A stretch of DNA of 64,000 nt from Burkholderia sp. Ac-20365 (GCF_017104715.1 NZ_JAAGPI010000031.1:1-64000), one strand, 5' to 3'; shown: positions 24,409 to 34,546, counted from the stretch's first letter. The notes: generated from the sequence alone by a model not told the origin. Translations and numbers: made by a program.

Positions 24409-27245
24409 TATGCCGCGCTCCTCGTTTCGCCGTTGCCGAACAGATTGCTGATGCAGCGGCCGCACAGCGTGGGATGTTCAGCGTCTTCGCCGACTTCCTT
24501 GCGGTAGTGCCAGCAGCGCTCGCACTTGAGGTACTTCGACGTGATCACGTCGACGCCTTCCTCTTCGACGCTCTCCACCTTCAGGACCGTTGCGCCCGAC
24601 GTGATCAGCACGAACTTGAGGTCGGCGCCGAGGCTGGCGAGCGCTTCATGACGCGCGCCGCTGGCACGGATCTCGACTTCCGCCTGCAGCGACGAGCCGA
24701 TCTGGTTCGCGACACGTGCTTCTTCCAGCGCCTTCGTCACGTCGCTGCGCACCGCGCGCAGCAGCGTCCACTTGTCGAGCAGCGCGCCGGCGTCGGCGAC
24801 TTCCGGATACGCGTGATACGTCTCGGTGTAGATCGTTTCGCTATTCGGCTGGAAAATCTTCCACGCTTCTTCGGCCGTGAACGACAGGAACGGCGCCATC
24901 AGACGCAGCAGACCATGCGCGATGTGATACAGCGCGGTCTGTGCCGAGCGGCGTGCGTTCGAATCGGGTGCCGTGGTGTACAGGCGGTCCTTCAGCACGT
25001 CGAGATAGAAGCCGCCGAGATCTTCCGAGCAGAACGTCTGCAGCTTCGCGACGACCGGGTGGAACTCGTACTTGTCGTAATGCGAGAGGATGTCGGCTTG
25101 CAGGTTGGCCGTCAGCGCCACAGCATAACGATCGATTTCCAGCCACTCGCCGACCGGGCGCGCGTGCTTCTCGAAGTCGAAGTCCGACAGGTTCGCGAGG
25201 AGGAAGCGCAGCGTATTGCGGATGCGTCGATAGCTTTCCGTCACGCGCTTGAGAATTTCTTCGGAGATCGCGAGTTCGCCCGAGTAATCGGTCGATGCGA
25301 TCCACAGACGGATGATTTCCGCGCCAAGACGGTTCGACACTTCATGCGGATCGATACCGTTGCCGAGCGACTTCGACATCTTGCGGCCTTCGCCGTCGAC
25401 GGTGAAGCCGTGCGTGAGCAGCGCGTTGTAGGGCGGGCGGCCATCGAGCATCGACGCCGTCAGCAGCGACGAGTGGAACCAGCCGCGATGCTGGTCCGAG
25501 CCTTCCAGATACAGATCGGCCGGGAACTGCAGTTCGTCCTTGTGCGAGCCGCGCAGCACGTGCCAGTGCGTCGTGCCCGAATCGAACCACACGTCGAGCG
25601 TGTCGCGGTTCTTTTCGTACATGTTCGCGTCGTCGCCGATCAGTTCGCGCGGATCGAGCGTTTGCCACGCTTCGATACCAGAGACTTCGACGCGCTTCGC
25701 GACTTCTTCGAGCAGTTCCGGCGTGCGCGGATGCAGATCGCCCGTTTCCTTGTGCACGAAGAACGCCATCGGCACGCCCCATTGACGCTGACGCGACAGC
25801 GTCCAGTCGGGACGGTTCGCGATCATCGAGAACAGGCGCTGCTTGCCCCACGACGGATAGAACGCCGTCGCTTCGATACCTTCCAGTGCCGTTTCACGCA
25901 GCGTCTTGTCGCTGTCGTTCGGCTTGATGTCCATGCCGGCGAACCACTGCGACGTCGCGCGATAGATGATCGGCGTCTTGTGGCGCCAGCAGTGCATGTA
26001 GCTATGCAGATACTTCTCGGTGCGCAGCAGCGAGCCGGCTTCGTCGAGCGCGTCGACGATCTTCGGGTTCGCGTCCCAGATCGACAGGCCGCCGAACAGC
26101 GCGAGCGACTCGATATAGCGGCCATCGCCCATCACCGGGTTGATGATGTCCGAATCGGGCATGTCGTGCGCCTTGCACGAGATAAAGTCTTCGACGCCGT
26201 ATGCGGGCGCCGAGTGCACGATGCCCGTACCCGTTTCGGTCGTCACGTAATCGCCGAGATACACGGGCGACGTGCGCTTGTACGACGGATGCGCGGCCGC
26301 GAGCGGATGCGTGAAGCGCACATTCGAGAGCTTGGCGCCCGGCGCCGTTGCGATGACCGTGCCGTCGATGCCGTACGACTTCAGGCAGTCTTCGACGCGC
26401 TCTTCAGCGAAGATCAGCAGACCGCGCGGCGTATCGACGAGCGCGTACACGATCTCCGGGTGCACGTTGAGGGCCTGGTTCGCGGGGATCGTCCACGGCG
26501 TGGTCGTCCAGATCACGATACCGCCTTCGTTGCGCGGCAGCGAAGCCAGCCCGAACGCTTGCGCGGTCTTTTCCGGCTCGGCGAACGGGAAGAGGACATC
26601 GATAGTCGGATCGGTCTTGTCCTTGTACTCGACTTCCGCCTCAGCCAGCGCCGAACCGCAGTCGAAACACCAGTTCACCGGCTTCAGGCCGCGGTACACG
26701 TAGCCCTTTTCCATGATCTTTGCGAGCGCGCGGATTTCGCCGGCTTCATTCGCGAAGTTCATCGTCTTGTACGGGTTGTCCCAGTCGCCGAGCACGCCCA
26801 GACGGCGGAAGCCCACCTTCTGCTTTTCGATCTGCTCGGTCGCGTAGGCGCGCGCCTTCTGCATCACTTCGGCAGCGGGCAGCGACTTGCCGAACTGCTT
26901 TTCGATCTGGATTTCGATCGGCATGCCGTGGCAGTCCCAGCCCGGCACATAGACGGCGTCGAAGCCCGCGAGGTTGCGCGCCTTGACGATCATGTCCTTC
27001 AGGATCTTGTTCACCGCGTGGCCGAGGTGGATGTCGCCGTTCGCGTACGGCGGGCCATCGTGCAGGATGAATTTCTTGCGGCCCTTCGAGGCGGCGCGGA
27101 TCTTCTCGTAGATCTTGCGTTCCTGCCAGTCCTTGACCCATTGCGGCTCGCGCTTGGGCAGGTCGCCGCGCATCGGGAACGGCGTGTCGAGCAGGTTGAC
27201 GGGGTAGCGGGCCTGCGGTTTCGAATCGGCTTTCTTGTTGCTCAT
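24408..27245 (-). CDS. ileS: isoleucyl-tRNA synthetase
   Basis: This 945-residue class I synthetase charges tRNA-Ile. The HIGH motif appears as GDIHLGHAVNK near residue 70 and the KMSKS loop as GRKMSKSLGNG near residue 610. The CP1 editing domain (VIWTTTPWTIPANQALN) lies between, and a C-terminal zinc finger has CERCWHYR and CGRCISN pairs. It follows ribF by 157 bp and overlaps lspA by one base. Confidence 0.97.
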   Translation of the reverse strand: MSNKKADSKPQARYPVNLLDTPFPMRGDLPKREPQWVKDWQERKIYEKIRAASKGRKKFILHDGPPYANGDIHLGHAVNKILKDMIVKARNLAGFDAVYVPGWDCHGMPIEIQIEKQFGKSLPAAEVMQKARAYATEQIEKQKVGFRRLGVLGDWDNPYKTMNFANEAGEIRALAKIMEKGYVYRGLKPVNWCFDCGSALAEAEVEYKDKTDPTIDVLFPFAEPEKTAQAFGLASLPRNEGGIVIWTTTPWTIPANQALNVHPEIVYALVDTPRGLLIFAEERVEDCLKSYGIDGTVIATAPGAKLSNVRFTHPLAAAHPSYKRTSPVYLGDYVTTETGTGIVHSAPAYGVEDFISCKAHDMPDSDIINPVMGDGRYIESLALFGGLSIWDANPKIVDALDEAGSLLRTEKYLHSYMHCWRHKTPIIYRATSQWFAGMDIKPNDSDKTLRETALEGIEATAFYPSWGKQRLFSMIANRPDWTLSRQRQWGVPMAFFVHKETGDLHPRTPELLEEVAKRVEVSGIEAWQTLDPRELIGDDANMYEKNRDTLDVWFDSGTTHWHVLRGSHKDELQFPADLYLEGSDQHRGWFHSSLLTASMLDGRPPYNALLTHGFTVDGEGRKMSKSLGNGIDPHEVSNRLGAEIIRLWIASTDYSGELAISEEILKRVTESYRRIRNTLRFLLANLSDFDFEKHARPVGEWLEIDRYAVALTANLQADILSHYDKYEFHPVVAKLQTFCSEDLGGFYLDVLKDRLYTTAPDSNARRSAQTALYHIAHGLLRLMAPFLSFTAEEAWKIFQPNSETIYTETYHAYPEVADAGALLDKWTLLRAVRSDVTKALEEARVANQIGSSLQAEVEIRASGARHEALASLGADLKFVLITSGATVLKVESVEEEGVDVITSKYLKCERCWHYRKEVGEDAEHPTLCGRCISNLFGNGETRSAA

Positions 27246-27402
27246 GGTGAGGTAGCGGTGAATACGATGTTAGGGCGCGGCTTGCGCGAAGACCTGAAGG
27301 CGCCGCGCATGATGCGGGCCGTTTGCCTATGCATCCGGCGCCCGTCGATGCGCGACGACGGGTGCGTGCTTCGCTCGAGCGATCTGCACACACCGCCAGG
27401 GG

Positions 27403-28395
27403 TCATCTAATTCGGTCGGTGGCCGATGTGGCAAAGCCGGTGGAACGGCTGCCCGGCACGTCGCCAACAGCTTCGAACCAGGCGCGGGCATTCGTGACGT
27501 CGCGCGCGATCGCGGCCGTCAACGTTTCGAGATCGACGAACTTTTCTTCGTCGCGCAGCTTCTTCAGAAACTCGACGCGCACGAGCTTGCCATACGCGTC
27601 GCCATGCCAGTCGAGCAGATGCACTTCGAGCAGCACGCGGCCGGAGTCGTCGACGGTAGGCCGCAAGCCGAGGCTCGCGACGCCCGGCAGCGGCTGGTCG
27701 GCGATGCCATGCACGCGCACGATGAAAATGCCCGACAGCGCGGGACGCTTGTGCGCGATGGGCAGATTCAGTGTGGGAAAACCGAGATCGCGGCCGAGCT
27801 TCAGACCATGCACGACGTGACCGCTGATCAGATAGTCGCGGCCGAGCGCGGCGCGGGCTGCGTCGAGATCACCGGCGATCAGCGAGGTACGCACGCCGGA
27901 GCTGGAAATACGCGCGCCGGACGGATCCGCGACGGTCGCCATCTGTTCGACTTCGAAGCCGTATTCCTGACCCGCCGCCTTCAGCGAATTGAAGTCGCCC
28001 GCGCGCTTCGCGCCATAGCGGAAGTCGTCGCCGATCATCACCCAGCGCGCATGCAGCCCATTGACGATGATCCGTTCGACGAACGTATCTGGCGACTGGC
28101 TGGCAAACGTATGGTTGAAATGCTCGACGACCACGCGGTCGACGCCGTTCATGCGCAGCGCTTCGAGCTTGTCGCGCAGCATCGCGATGCGCGGCGGCGC
28201 GCTGGCGGGATTGAAGAACTCGCGCGGGTGCGGTTCGAAGGTCATCACGCAGACGGGCAGGCCGCGCGCGTCTGCGGCGGCGCGGACACGGGCGAGCAAC
28301 GCCTGATGCCCGCGGTGGACACCGTCGAAGTTGCCGATGGTCAGCGCGCAGGGCGCACGGCTCTCGGCATTGGGAAGACCGCGGAAGACTCTCAC
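27403..28395 (-). CDS. ribF: bifunctional riboflavin kinase/FAD synthetase
   Basis: This 330-residue enzyme makes FMN and FAD. The N-terminal FMN adenylyltransferase domain has TIGNFDGVHRGHQAL and ISSSGVRTSLIAGD. The C-terminal riboflavin kinase domain has GRDLGFPTLNL and GVASLGLRPTV. The start is a GTG at 28395 (MRVFRGLP); no ATG gives a better N terminus, and the ribosome-binding site is weak. A TATAAT at 28442-28447 on the minus strand is a possible -10, though no good -35 pairs with it. purN diverges upstream. Confidence 0.93.
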   Translation of the reverse strand: MRVFRGLPNAESRAPCALTIGNFDGVHRGHQALLARVRAAADARGLPVCVMTFEPHPREFFNPASAPPRIAMLRDKLEALRMNGVDRVVVEHFNHTFASQSPDTFVERIIVNGLHARWVMIGDDFRYGAKRAGDFNSLKAAGQEYGFEVEQMATVADPSGARISSSGVRTSLIAGDLDAARAALGRDYLISGHVVHGLKLGRDLGFPTLNLPIAHKRPALSGIFIVRVHGIADQPLPGVASLGLRPTVDDSGRVLLEVHLLDWHGDAYGKLVRVEFLKKLRDEEKFVDLETLTAAIARDVTNARAWFEAVGDVPGSRSTGFATSATDRIR

Positions 28396-28512
28396 GATAG
28401 AGGCGAAGGATTTGAGCGGGCCAGATGCCGCAAAACAATCGATTATAAACGCACAGGGCGCCACCCGGCGCCGGTGCGCGGATCGGGCATGGCCGAATGA
28501 TAAAATCCGCGG

Positions 28513-29187
28513 ATGAAAAATCTCGTCATTCTGATTTCCGGACGGGGCAGCAACATGGAAGCCATCGTACGCGCCTGCGCAGCCGAAGGCTGGCAGGCGC
28601 GCATCGCCGCCGTGATTGCCAACCGTCCTGACGCCGCCGGGCTTGAGTTCGCGGCGTCGCAAGGCATTGCCACCGCTGTTGTCGACCACCGCCAGTTTCC
28701 TGACCGCGAAAGCTTCGACGCCGCGCTCGCGCGCGAGATCGACGGCTTCGCGCCCGATCTCGTCGTGCTCGCCGGCTTCATGCGCGTGCTGACCGACGCT
28801 TTCGTCAATTGCTATGCGGGACGCATGATCAACGTGCATCCGTCGCTGCTGCCGAGCTTTCCGGGGCTCAAGACGCATCAGCAGGCGCTCGACGCGGGCG
28901 TGCGGCTGCACGGCGCGTCGGTGCATTTCGTCACGCCGACGCTCGATCATGGGCCGATCGTGCTGCAATCGGCGGTACCTGTATTACCCGGCGACGACGC
29001 CGCGGCGCTTGCCGCGCGCGTGCTCGACACCGAACATGTGATTTACCCGCGCGCCGTACGCTGGTTCGTCGAAGGGCGGATTGCCGTCGACGGCCTGCGC
29101 GTCACCGTGACACCACCCGAGCCGCAGTGGCTCTTCCTTGACACACAAGGCCAAAACGCAAGCCAGAACGCCAAGGAGGGCGCATGA
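28513..29187 (+). CDS. purN: phosphoribosylglycinamide formyltransferase
   Basis: This 224-residue enzyme transfers a formyl group from 10-formyltetrahydrofolate to GAR in purine synthesis. It shows VILISGRGSNMEAI, the IANRPDAAGL region, INVHPSLLPSFPGLKTH (catalytic Asn/His) and HGASVHFVTPTLDHGPIV (catalytic Asp). The last 15 residues or so are a Gln/Asn-rich tail. The stop overlaps the next gene as ATGA. Confidence 0.96.
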   Translation: MKNLVILISGRGSNMEAIVRACAAEGWQARIAAVIANRPDAAGLEFAASQGIATAVVDHRQFPDRESFDAALAREIDGFAPDLVVLAGFMRVLTDAFVNCYAGRMINVHPSLLPSFPGLKTHQQALDAGVRLHGASVHFVTPTLDHGPIVLQSAVPVLPGDDAAALAARVLDTEHVIYPRAVRWFVEGRIAVDGLRVTVTPPEPQWLFLDTQGQNASQNAKEGA

Positions 29188-30443
29188 GACTGCATGGATT
29201 TTTGATCGGACAAACCGAGACATTGCTCGCCGATGTTCTTAAATTCACCGGGCCCGCGGATGCGGCGACCAGCCGCTTTTTCCGCGCCCATCCGAAGCTC
29301 GGTCATGGCGAGCGCGGCGTGATCGCGGAAGCGGTGTTCGCCGTGCTGCGTCGTAAGATGGAGTTCGCGCATCTGGCAGAAAGCGGCAGCGGTAATCCTA
29401 ATCGCCGCATGGCGCTGCTCGGACTGATGCAGACGGCGGGCCGTACGGCGCTGAAGCCGTTCGTGTCGGAGGCGGAAGGCGCGTGGCTCGAACATGTGTC
29501 GAAGGTCGATCCGCAGAGCTTGCCGCTGCGCACGCGTCTGAACCTGCCCGAATGGATCTATACGGCGCTCAGCCAGCGTTTCGACGCGGAAGAACTCGCC
29601 CGTCTGGCCGCAGCGCTCAACTATCCGGCGCCGCTGGATCTGCGCGCGAACCCGATCAAGGCGAGCCGCGACGATGTGCTGGGCGTGCTGTCGAAGGTGG
29701 GCATCGAGGCAGGCGCGACGCCGTATGCGCCGTTCGGCATCCGTGTGAATGGCAAGCCGCCGCTCACCAAGCTCGACGCGTTCCAGGAAGGCTGGCTCGA
29801 AGTGCAGGACGAGGGCAGCCAGCTGCTGTGCTCGCTGGTCGCGCCCAAGCGCGGCGAAATGATCGTCGATTTCTGCGCGGGCGCGGGCGGCAAGACGCTG
29901 GCGCTCGGCGCGATGATGCGTTCGACGGGCCGTCTGTACGCGTTCGATATCTCGGATCGCCGCCTTGCGAAGCTCAAGCCGCGTCTCGCGCGCAGCGGGC
30001 TGTCGAACGTGAACCCGGTGCTGATCGACAGCGAACACGACGCGAAGATCAAGCGGCTGGCGGGCAAGATCGACCGCGTGCTGGTCGACGCGCCGTGCAG
30101 CGGCCTCGGCACGCTGCGCCGCAATCCTGATCTGAAATGGCGCCAGTCGCCGGAATCGATCGCGGAACTGACGCCGAAACAGCTGTCGATTCTCACGAGC
30201 GCCGCGCGTCTCGTGAAGAAGGGCGGCCGGCTCGTGTACGCGACCTGCAGTATTCTCGATGCCGAAAACGAAGGCGTCGTGCAGCAGTTCCTCGCCGATC
30301 ATCCGGATTTCGTGCTCGTGCCCGCGCGCGACGTGCTCGCCGAGCAGCGCATCGACCTGGAAATGGGCGATTACCTGTCGCTCTGGCCGCATCGTCACGC
30401 GACGGACGGCTTCTTCGCGGCCGTGCTGGAACGCCGCGGCTAA
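29184..30443 (+). CDS. RsmB/NOP-family RNA (cytosine-5) methyltransferase
   Basis: This 419-residue SAM-dependent enzyme methylates cytosine-5 in RNA. The C-terminal Rossmann domain has the SAM loop DFCAGAGGKTLAL, motif IV with the PC dipeptide (DAPCSGLGTLRRNPDLKW) and motif VI with the second catalytic Cys (YATCSIL). The N-terminal 150 residues are a helical RsmB-like domain. It could be RsmB itself or a paralogue; substrate position is not determinable. It overlaps purN by 4 bp. Confidence 0.9.
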   Translation: MRLHGFLIGQTETLLADVLKFTGPADAATSRFFRAHPKLGHGERGVIAEAVFAVLRRKMEFAHLAESGSGNPNRRMALLGLMQTAGRTALKPFVSEAEGAWLEHVSKVDPQSLPLRTRLNLPEWIYTALSQRFDAEELARLAAALNYPAPLDLRANPIKASRDDVLGVLSKVGIEAGATPYAPFGIRVNGKPPLTKLDAFQEGWLEVQDEGSQLLCSLVAPKRGEMIVDFCAGAGGKTLALGAMMRSTGRLYAFDISDRRLAKLKPRLARSGLSNVNPVLIDSEHDAKIKRLAGKIDRVLVDAPCSGLGTLRRNPDLKWRQSPESIAELTPKQLSILTSAARLVKKGGRLVYATCSILDAENEGVVQQFLADHPDFVLVPARDVLAEQRIDLEMGDYLSLWPHRHATDGFFAAVLERRG

Positions 30444-30540
30444 GCTTCGCGCGCTCATGGCTGGGATTCACCCAGCCTGGCCGGCGCACGCGTCGTGAGC
30501 GCCGCGCCGGCTGCTGGAGACGCCAGCTGCTGGAAACATC

Positions 30541-31896
30541 ATGGAAAACCATCTCTTCTTCCACACGCTGGGCGACGTCGCGCGCGACTTCGGCCAGCCC
30601 GCCAGCCTGTGGCAGGTCGGCGTGCTGCTCGGCACGCTCGCGCTCGCGTGGGTGATTGCGCGCATCGCGCGCCGCGCCCTCGATGCGCAGCGCGAAACCC
30701 GCTATGGCGCGCTGCGCTTCGGCGCCGAGGCGCTCAACCGCGCGCTCTTTCCGCTGCTGGGCGGCGTGCTCGTCTGGATCGCGCGGGCGATCGCCGGGCA
30801 GTTCATTCATACCTCGCTGCTCGATCTCGCGCTCGTGCCGCTGTTCGGCATCGGGCTGATCTACATCGTCTTCTATCTCGCGCGACGCGTGTTCGGGCGG
30901 GACGGCACCGCGCACACGTGGCTGTCGCTGGTCGAAAAGCTCGTGTCGCTGATCGTCTGGGTCGGCATGGTGCTCACCGTGCTCGGCATCCAGAACGACG
31001 TGCTCAAGTGGATGGCGAGCGTGCAGTTCCGCATCGCCAACACGCATCTGACGCTGTTGTCGCTGCTGTCCGGGCTGCTCTGGGTGTGCGTGACGATGAT
31101 CGTCGCGATGTGGCTCGGCGCGGCGCTCGAAGACCGGCTGATGCGCTCGGGCTCGCTCGACGCGAATCTGAAGGTCGTACTGTCGCGCGTCGGCCGGGCG
31201 CTGCTGATTCTGGCGGCGATCCTGATCAGTCTGTCGCTGGTGGGTATCGACATTACGGTGCTCGGCGTGTTCGGCGGAGCGCTTGGTGTGGGGCTCGGTT
31301 TCGGCTTGCAGAAGATCGCGAGCAACTATGTATCGGGCTTCATCATCCTGATCGACCGGTCGCTGCGCATCGGCGACACGATCAACGTGAGCGGGCTGCA
31401 AGGCATGGTCACGCAGATCCGCACCCGTTATACGGTGGTGCGCGGGCTGGACGGCATCGAAACGCTGATTCCGAACGAAAAACTGATCACCGACGTCGTG
31501 CAGAACCAGTCGTCGTATCTGACGCGCGGCAACGCGAAGGCGGCGGTCCAGATCTCGTATTCGACCGACGTCGACAAGGCGATGGCGCTGCTCGTCGAGG
31601 CGACGCAGGGCGTCGACCGCGTATTGCAGGATCCGGCGCCGACGCCTTATCTGGCCGGCTTCGGCCCGGACGGCATCAATCTGGAGCTCGGCTACTGGAT
31701 TCAGGATGCGGCGACGGGCACCTCGGGCGTGCGCTCGAACGTCAACCGTAATATCTGGCGGCTATTCTCAGAGAACGGCATCGCAATTCCGTATGCGCAG
31801 CGGGAAGTGCGGATTGTCGCGGGCAGCAGCGACATCATGTCGCAGGCGGTAACGATGACCGAACGGGCGGCCGGTGAATCCGGCAGCGCCGCCTGA
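30541..31896 (+). CDS. MscS-type mechanosensitive channel with extra N-terminal helices
   Basis: This 451-residue inner-membrane protein has several N-terminal hydrophobic helices (about residues 20-200) and then the MscS core: pore helix GVFGGALGVGLGFGLQKIASNYVSGF followed by the beta domain (IDRSLRIGDTINV, the IETLIPNEKLITDVVQN segment) and a C-terminal alpha/beta domain. It opens under membrane tension to release solutes in osmotic downshock. It lies 97 bp after the methyltransferase and is probably transcribed separately or by read-through. Confidence 0.92.
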   Translation: MENHLFFHTLGDVARDFGQPASLWQVGVLLGTLALAWVIARIARRALDAQRETRYGALRFGAEALNRALFPLLGGVLVWIARAIAGQFIHTSLLDLALVPLFGIGLIYIVFYLARRVFGRDGTAHTWLSLVEKLVSLIVWVGMVLTVLGIQNDVLKWMASVQFRIANTHLTLLSLLSGLLWVCVTMIVAMWLGAALEDRLMRSGSLDANLKVVLSRVGRALLILAAILISLSLVGIDITVLGVFGGALGVGLGFGLQKIASNYVSGFIILIDRSLRIGDTINVSGLQGMVTQIRTRYTVVRGLDGIETLIPNEKLITDVVQNQSSYLTRGNAKAAVQISYSTDVDKAMALLVEATQGVDRVLQDPAPTPYLAGFGPDGINLELGYWIQDAATGTSGVRSNVNRNIWRLFSENGIAIPYAQREVRIVAGSSDIMSQAVTMTERAAGESGSAA

Positions 31897-32095
31897 AGCG
31901 GGCTTTTGCGGGCGACGCGGATTGTATTTCGACCCTTAATCGGCGGCATCGGGTTGACCCTGAACAACAAATTCCTCATTTGTTACAGATACTTGGAACC
32001 GTTCGCGTAAAATATCGTCGAAATTGTCCGCTTGCTTTCACTTTCTTGACATCCGCCGTTGTATCCTTGCGCGAATGTCTTTCCGTTCTAGGTAA

Positions 32096-33298
32096 ATGGC
32101 CTTGTTGAATTCCCTGCTTGATTTTCTTGCCCACGGCGCACTGCGTTTCTCGTGGTGGCAAATCGTGTTGTGGGCGCTCGCCGTCACGCACGTGACCATC
32201 ATCGGCGTGACCGTGTATCTGCATCGCTGCCAGGCGCATCGTGCGCTGGACCTGCATCCCATCGCGAGCCACTTCTTCCGCTTCTGGCTGTGGATGACGA
32301 CGGGCATGTTGACGGGCCAATGGGCCGCGATTCACCGCAAGCACCACGCGAAGTGCGAGACCGAAGAAGATCCGCATAGCCCGCAGACGCGCGGCATCTG
32401 GAAAGTGCTGCTCGAAGGCGCCGAGCTGTATCGCACGGAAGCGAAGAACGAAGAAACGATGCGCAAGTTCAGCCACGGCACGCCGAATGACTGGATCGAG
32501 CGCAACGTCTACACGAAGTACCCGATCCTCGGCGTGAGCATCATGATGGTGATCGACGTCGCGCTGTTCGGCATCGTCGGTCTGAGCGTGTGGGCCGTAC
32601 AGATGATCTGGATTCCGTTCTGGGCGGCTGGCGTCGTGAACGGTCTCGGACACTTCTGGGGTTATCGCAACTTCAACTCCGCTGATGCGAGCACGAATCT
32701 GTTCCCGTGGGGCATCATCATCGGCGGTGAAGAGCTGCACAACAATCACCACACGTACGCGACGTCCGCGAAGCTGTCGAACAAGTGGTACGAGTTCGAT
32801 ATCGGCTGGATGTACATCCGCATCATGTCGGCGTTCCGTCTGGCCAAGGTGAAGAAGATCGCACCGACGCCGCGTCTGACCACCGGCAAGCTGGTACTCG
32901 ATCAGGACACGCTGCAAGCCGTGCTCGCGAACCGCTATGAAGTGATGGCGAGCTACGCGAAGGCGATCAAGCGTGCGTACCGTCAGGAACTCGCGCATCT
33001 GAAGGAAGTAGGCGCACGCGAGAAGTATCAGTTGATGCGCGGCGCGCGTAGCTGGTTCCACAAGGAAGAGGCGGGTCTCGACGAGCCGCAACGTCTCCAG
33101 TTGCCGCAGATTTTCGCCAACAGCCAGAAATTGCGTACTTATATCGAACTGCGCAACGAACTCGCTGCGATGTGGGAGCGTTCGAACGCATCGCGCGAAC
33201 AACTGCTGGTGCAATTGCAAGATTGGTGTCACCGCGCTGAACAAAGCGGCATCAAGGCTCTGCAGGAATTTGCGATGCGCCTTCGCCGCTACGCCTGA
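32096..33298 (+). CDS. desA: DesA-type fatty acid desaturase with ISL3-transposase-like C-terminal tail
   Basis: This 400-residue membrane di-iron enzyme introduces a double bond into fatty acyl chains. The three histidine boxes are HRCQAH, HRKHHAKCE and GEELHNNHHTYA, with membrane helices between. Sequence and length resemble Pseudomonas DesA (about 394 residues), which acts on phospholipid acyl chains. Residues of about 265-400 form a basic helical tail that ends WCHRAEQSGIKALQEFAMRLRRYA (in two parts: WCHRAEQSGI and ALQEFAMRLRRYA), which to me recalls the C-terminal end of ISL3-family transposases. A terminator follows. Confidence 0.9.
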   Translation: MALLNSLLDFLAHGALRFSWWQIVLWALAVTHVTIIGVTVYLHRCQAHRALDLHPIASHFFRFWLWMTTGMLTGQWAAIHRKHHAKCETEEDPHSPQTRGIWKVLLEGAELYRTEAKNEETMRKFSHGTPNDWIERNVYTKYPILGVSIMMVIDVALFGIVGLSVWAVQMIWIPFWAAGVVNGLGHFWGYRNFNSADASTNLFPWGIIIGGEELHNNHHTYATSAKLSNKWYEFDIGWMYIRIMSAFRLAKVKKIAPTPRLTTGKLVLDQDTLQAVLANRYEVMASYAKAIKRAYRQELAHLKEVGAREKYQLMRGARSWFHKEEAGLDEPQRLQLPQIFANSQKLRTYIELRNELAAMWERSNASREQLLVQLQDWCHRAEQSGIKALQEFAMRLRRYA

Positions 33299-33334
33299 TA
33301 CGCGACGAAATCTATTAAACTTTCGTTACGTCAC

Positions 33335-33363
33335 AAAACCCCGCGTTGGCGGGGTTTTTCTTT
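33335..33363 (+). terminator. Rho-independent terminator of the desaturase gene
   Basis: AAAACCCCGC and GCGGGGTTTT pair around GTTG and are followed by T-rich sequence. It lies 37 bp past the stop. Confidence 0.9.
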
Positions 33364-33412
33364 TTGGGCCGCCGAAAAGGCAGTCGGCGGCGGAATCAGA
33401 AGGGCAGAGGAG

Positions 33413-34546
33413 ATGATGAATCAGGCGATCAGGAGCGTCGAGTACGACCGTCCGCAAGGCGCGGCCTGCAGTGTCGGCCAGGCTTGGGCGAAAGTGCCGG
33501 ACGCGCCGTCCGCGCAGGAACGGCTTGCGTTGAAAGAGCGTATTCGCGGCTTGCTCAAGCGCGAGAAGGCGGTGCTCGTCGCGCATTATTACGTCGACCC
33601 GGAGTTGCAGGAACTGGCCGACGAGACGGGCGGTTGCGTGGCCGATTCGCTTGAAATGGCGCGCTTCGGACGCGATCGCGAAGAGCAGACGCTGGTGGTT
33701 GCCGGCGTGCGCTTCATGGGCGAGACCGCAAAGATTCTTAGTCCGAACAAGCGTATTCTGATGCCGGATCTGGACGCGACGTGTTCGCTCGATCTCGGCT
33801 GTCCTGTCGACGAATTTTCTGCTTTCTGCGATCAACATCCGGACCGTACAGTCGTCGTGTACGCGAATACGAGCGCAGCGGTGAAGGCGCGTGCCGACTG
33901 GATGGTGACGTCGTCGATCGGGCTGGAAATCGTCGCGGATCTGCACGCGCGCGGCGAGAAGATCATCTGGGCGCCGGATCGTCATCTGGGTGGTTATATC
34001 CAGAAGAAAACGGGCGCCGACATGCTGTTGTGGCAGGGCTCGTGTCTCGTTCACGACGAGTTCAAAGGCGTCGAGCTCGATCTGGTGCGCGCCGAATATC
34101 CGGACGCAAAAGTGCTCGTGCATCCCGAGTCGCCGGAAAGTGTCGTTGCGCAGGCGGACGTAGTCGGTTCGACGACGCAACTGATCGACGCGGCAAAGAA
34201 CAGCAGCGCAACGCACTTCATCGTCGCGACGGACCTCGGTATCCTGCACAAGATGCGGCTTGCTGCGCCAGGCAAGATCTTCATCGAAGCACCCACTGCC
34301 GGCAACAGCGCGACGTGCAAGAGCTGCGCGCATTGCCCGTGGATGGCGATGAACGGCCTGCGTAATCTTGCCGAAGTGCTTGAACGCGGCCACAACGAAA
34401 TTTTCGTCGACCCGTCGATCGGCGAGCGTGCGCGTCTGCCGATCGACCGGATGCTCGATTTCGCTGCGCGTCACAAGAAGCGCGTGCAGGCGAGCGGCGA
34501 TCTCGCACGCGATACGGCGCTGTTCTCGAATGTGGGAGCGGCTTGA
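33413..34546 (+). CDS. nadA: quinolinate synthase A
   Basis: This 377-residue iron-sulfur enzyme condenses iminoaspartate with DHAP to give quinolinate. The NadA order is intact: VLVAHYYVDPELQELAD, the first cluster Cys in DLDATCSLDLGCP, a second in WQGSCLVHDEF and the third in TCKSCAHCPWMAMN. The start follows a GAGGAG site; a second ATG one codon later is equally possible. The stop shares a base with the nadC ATG. With nadC and nadB it makes NAD from aspartate. Confidence 0.96.
   Translation: MMNQAIRSVEYDRPQGAACSVGQAWAKVPDAPSAQERLALKERIRGLLKREKAVLVAHYYVDPELQELADETGGCVADSLEMARFGRDREEQTLVVAGVRFMGETAKILSPNKRILMPDLDATCSLDLGCPVDEFSAFCDQHPDRTVVVYANTSAAVKARADWMVTSSIGLEIVADLHARGEKIIWAPDRHLGGYIQKKTGADMLLWQGSCLVHDEFKGVELDLVRAEYPDAKVLVHPESPESVVAQADVVGSTTQLIDAAKNSSATHFIVATDLGILHKMRLAAPGKIFIEAPTAGNSATCKSCAHCPWMAMNGLRNLAEVLERGHNEIFVDPSIGERARLPIDRMLDFAARHKKRVQASGDLARDTALFSNVGAA

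Noticed and set aside
24309..27410. A 1033-codon open frame on the plus strand opposite ileS
   Set aside because: It is Arg/His/Asp-rich and resembles no family, and it lies fully opposite a well-conserved synthetase gene. High GC content removes stops from the antisense frame.
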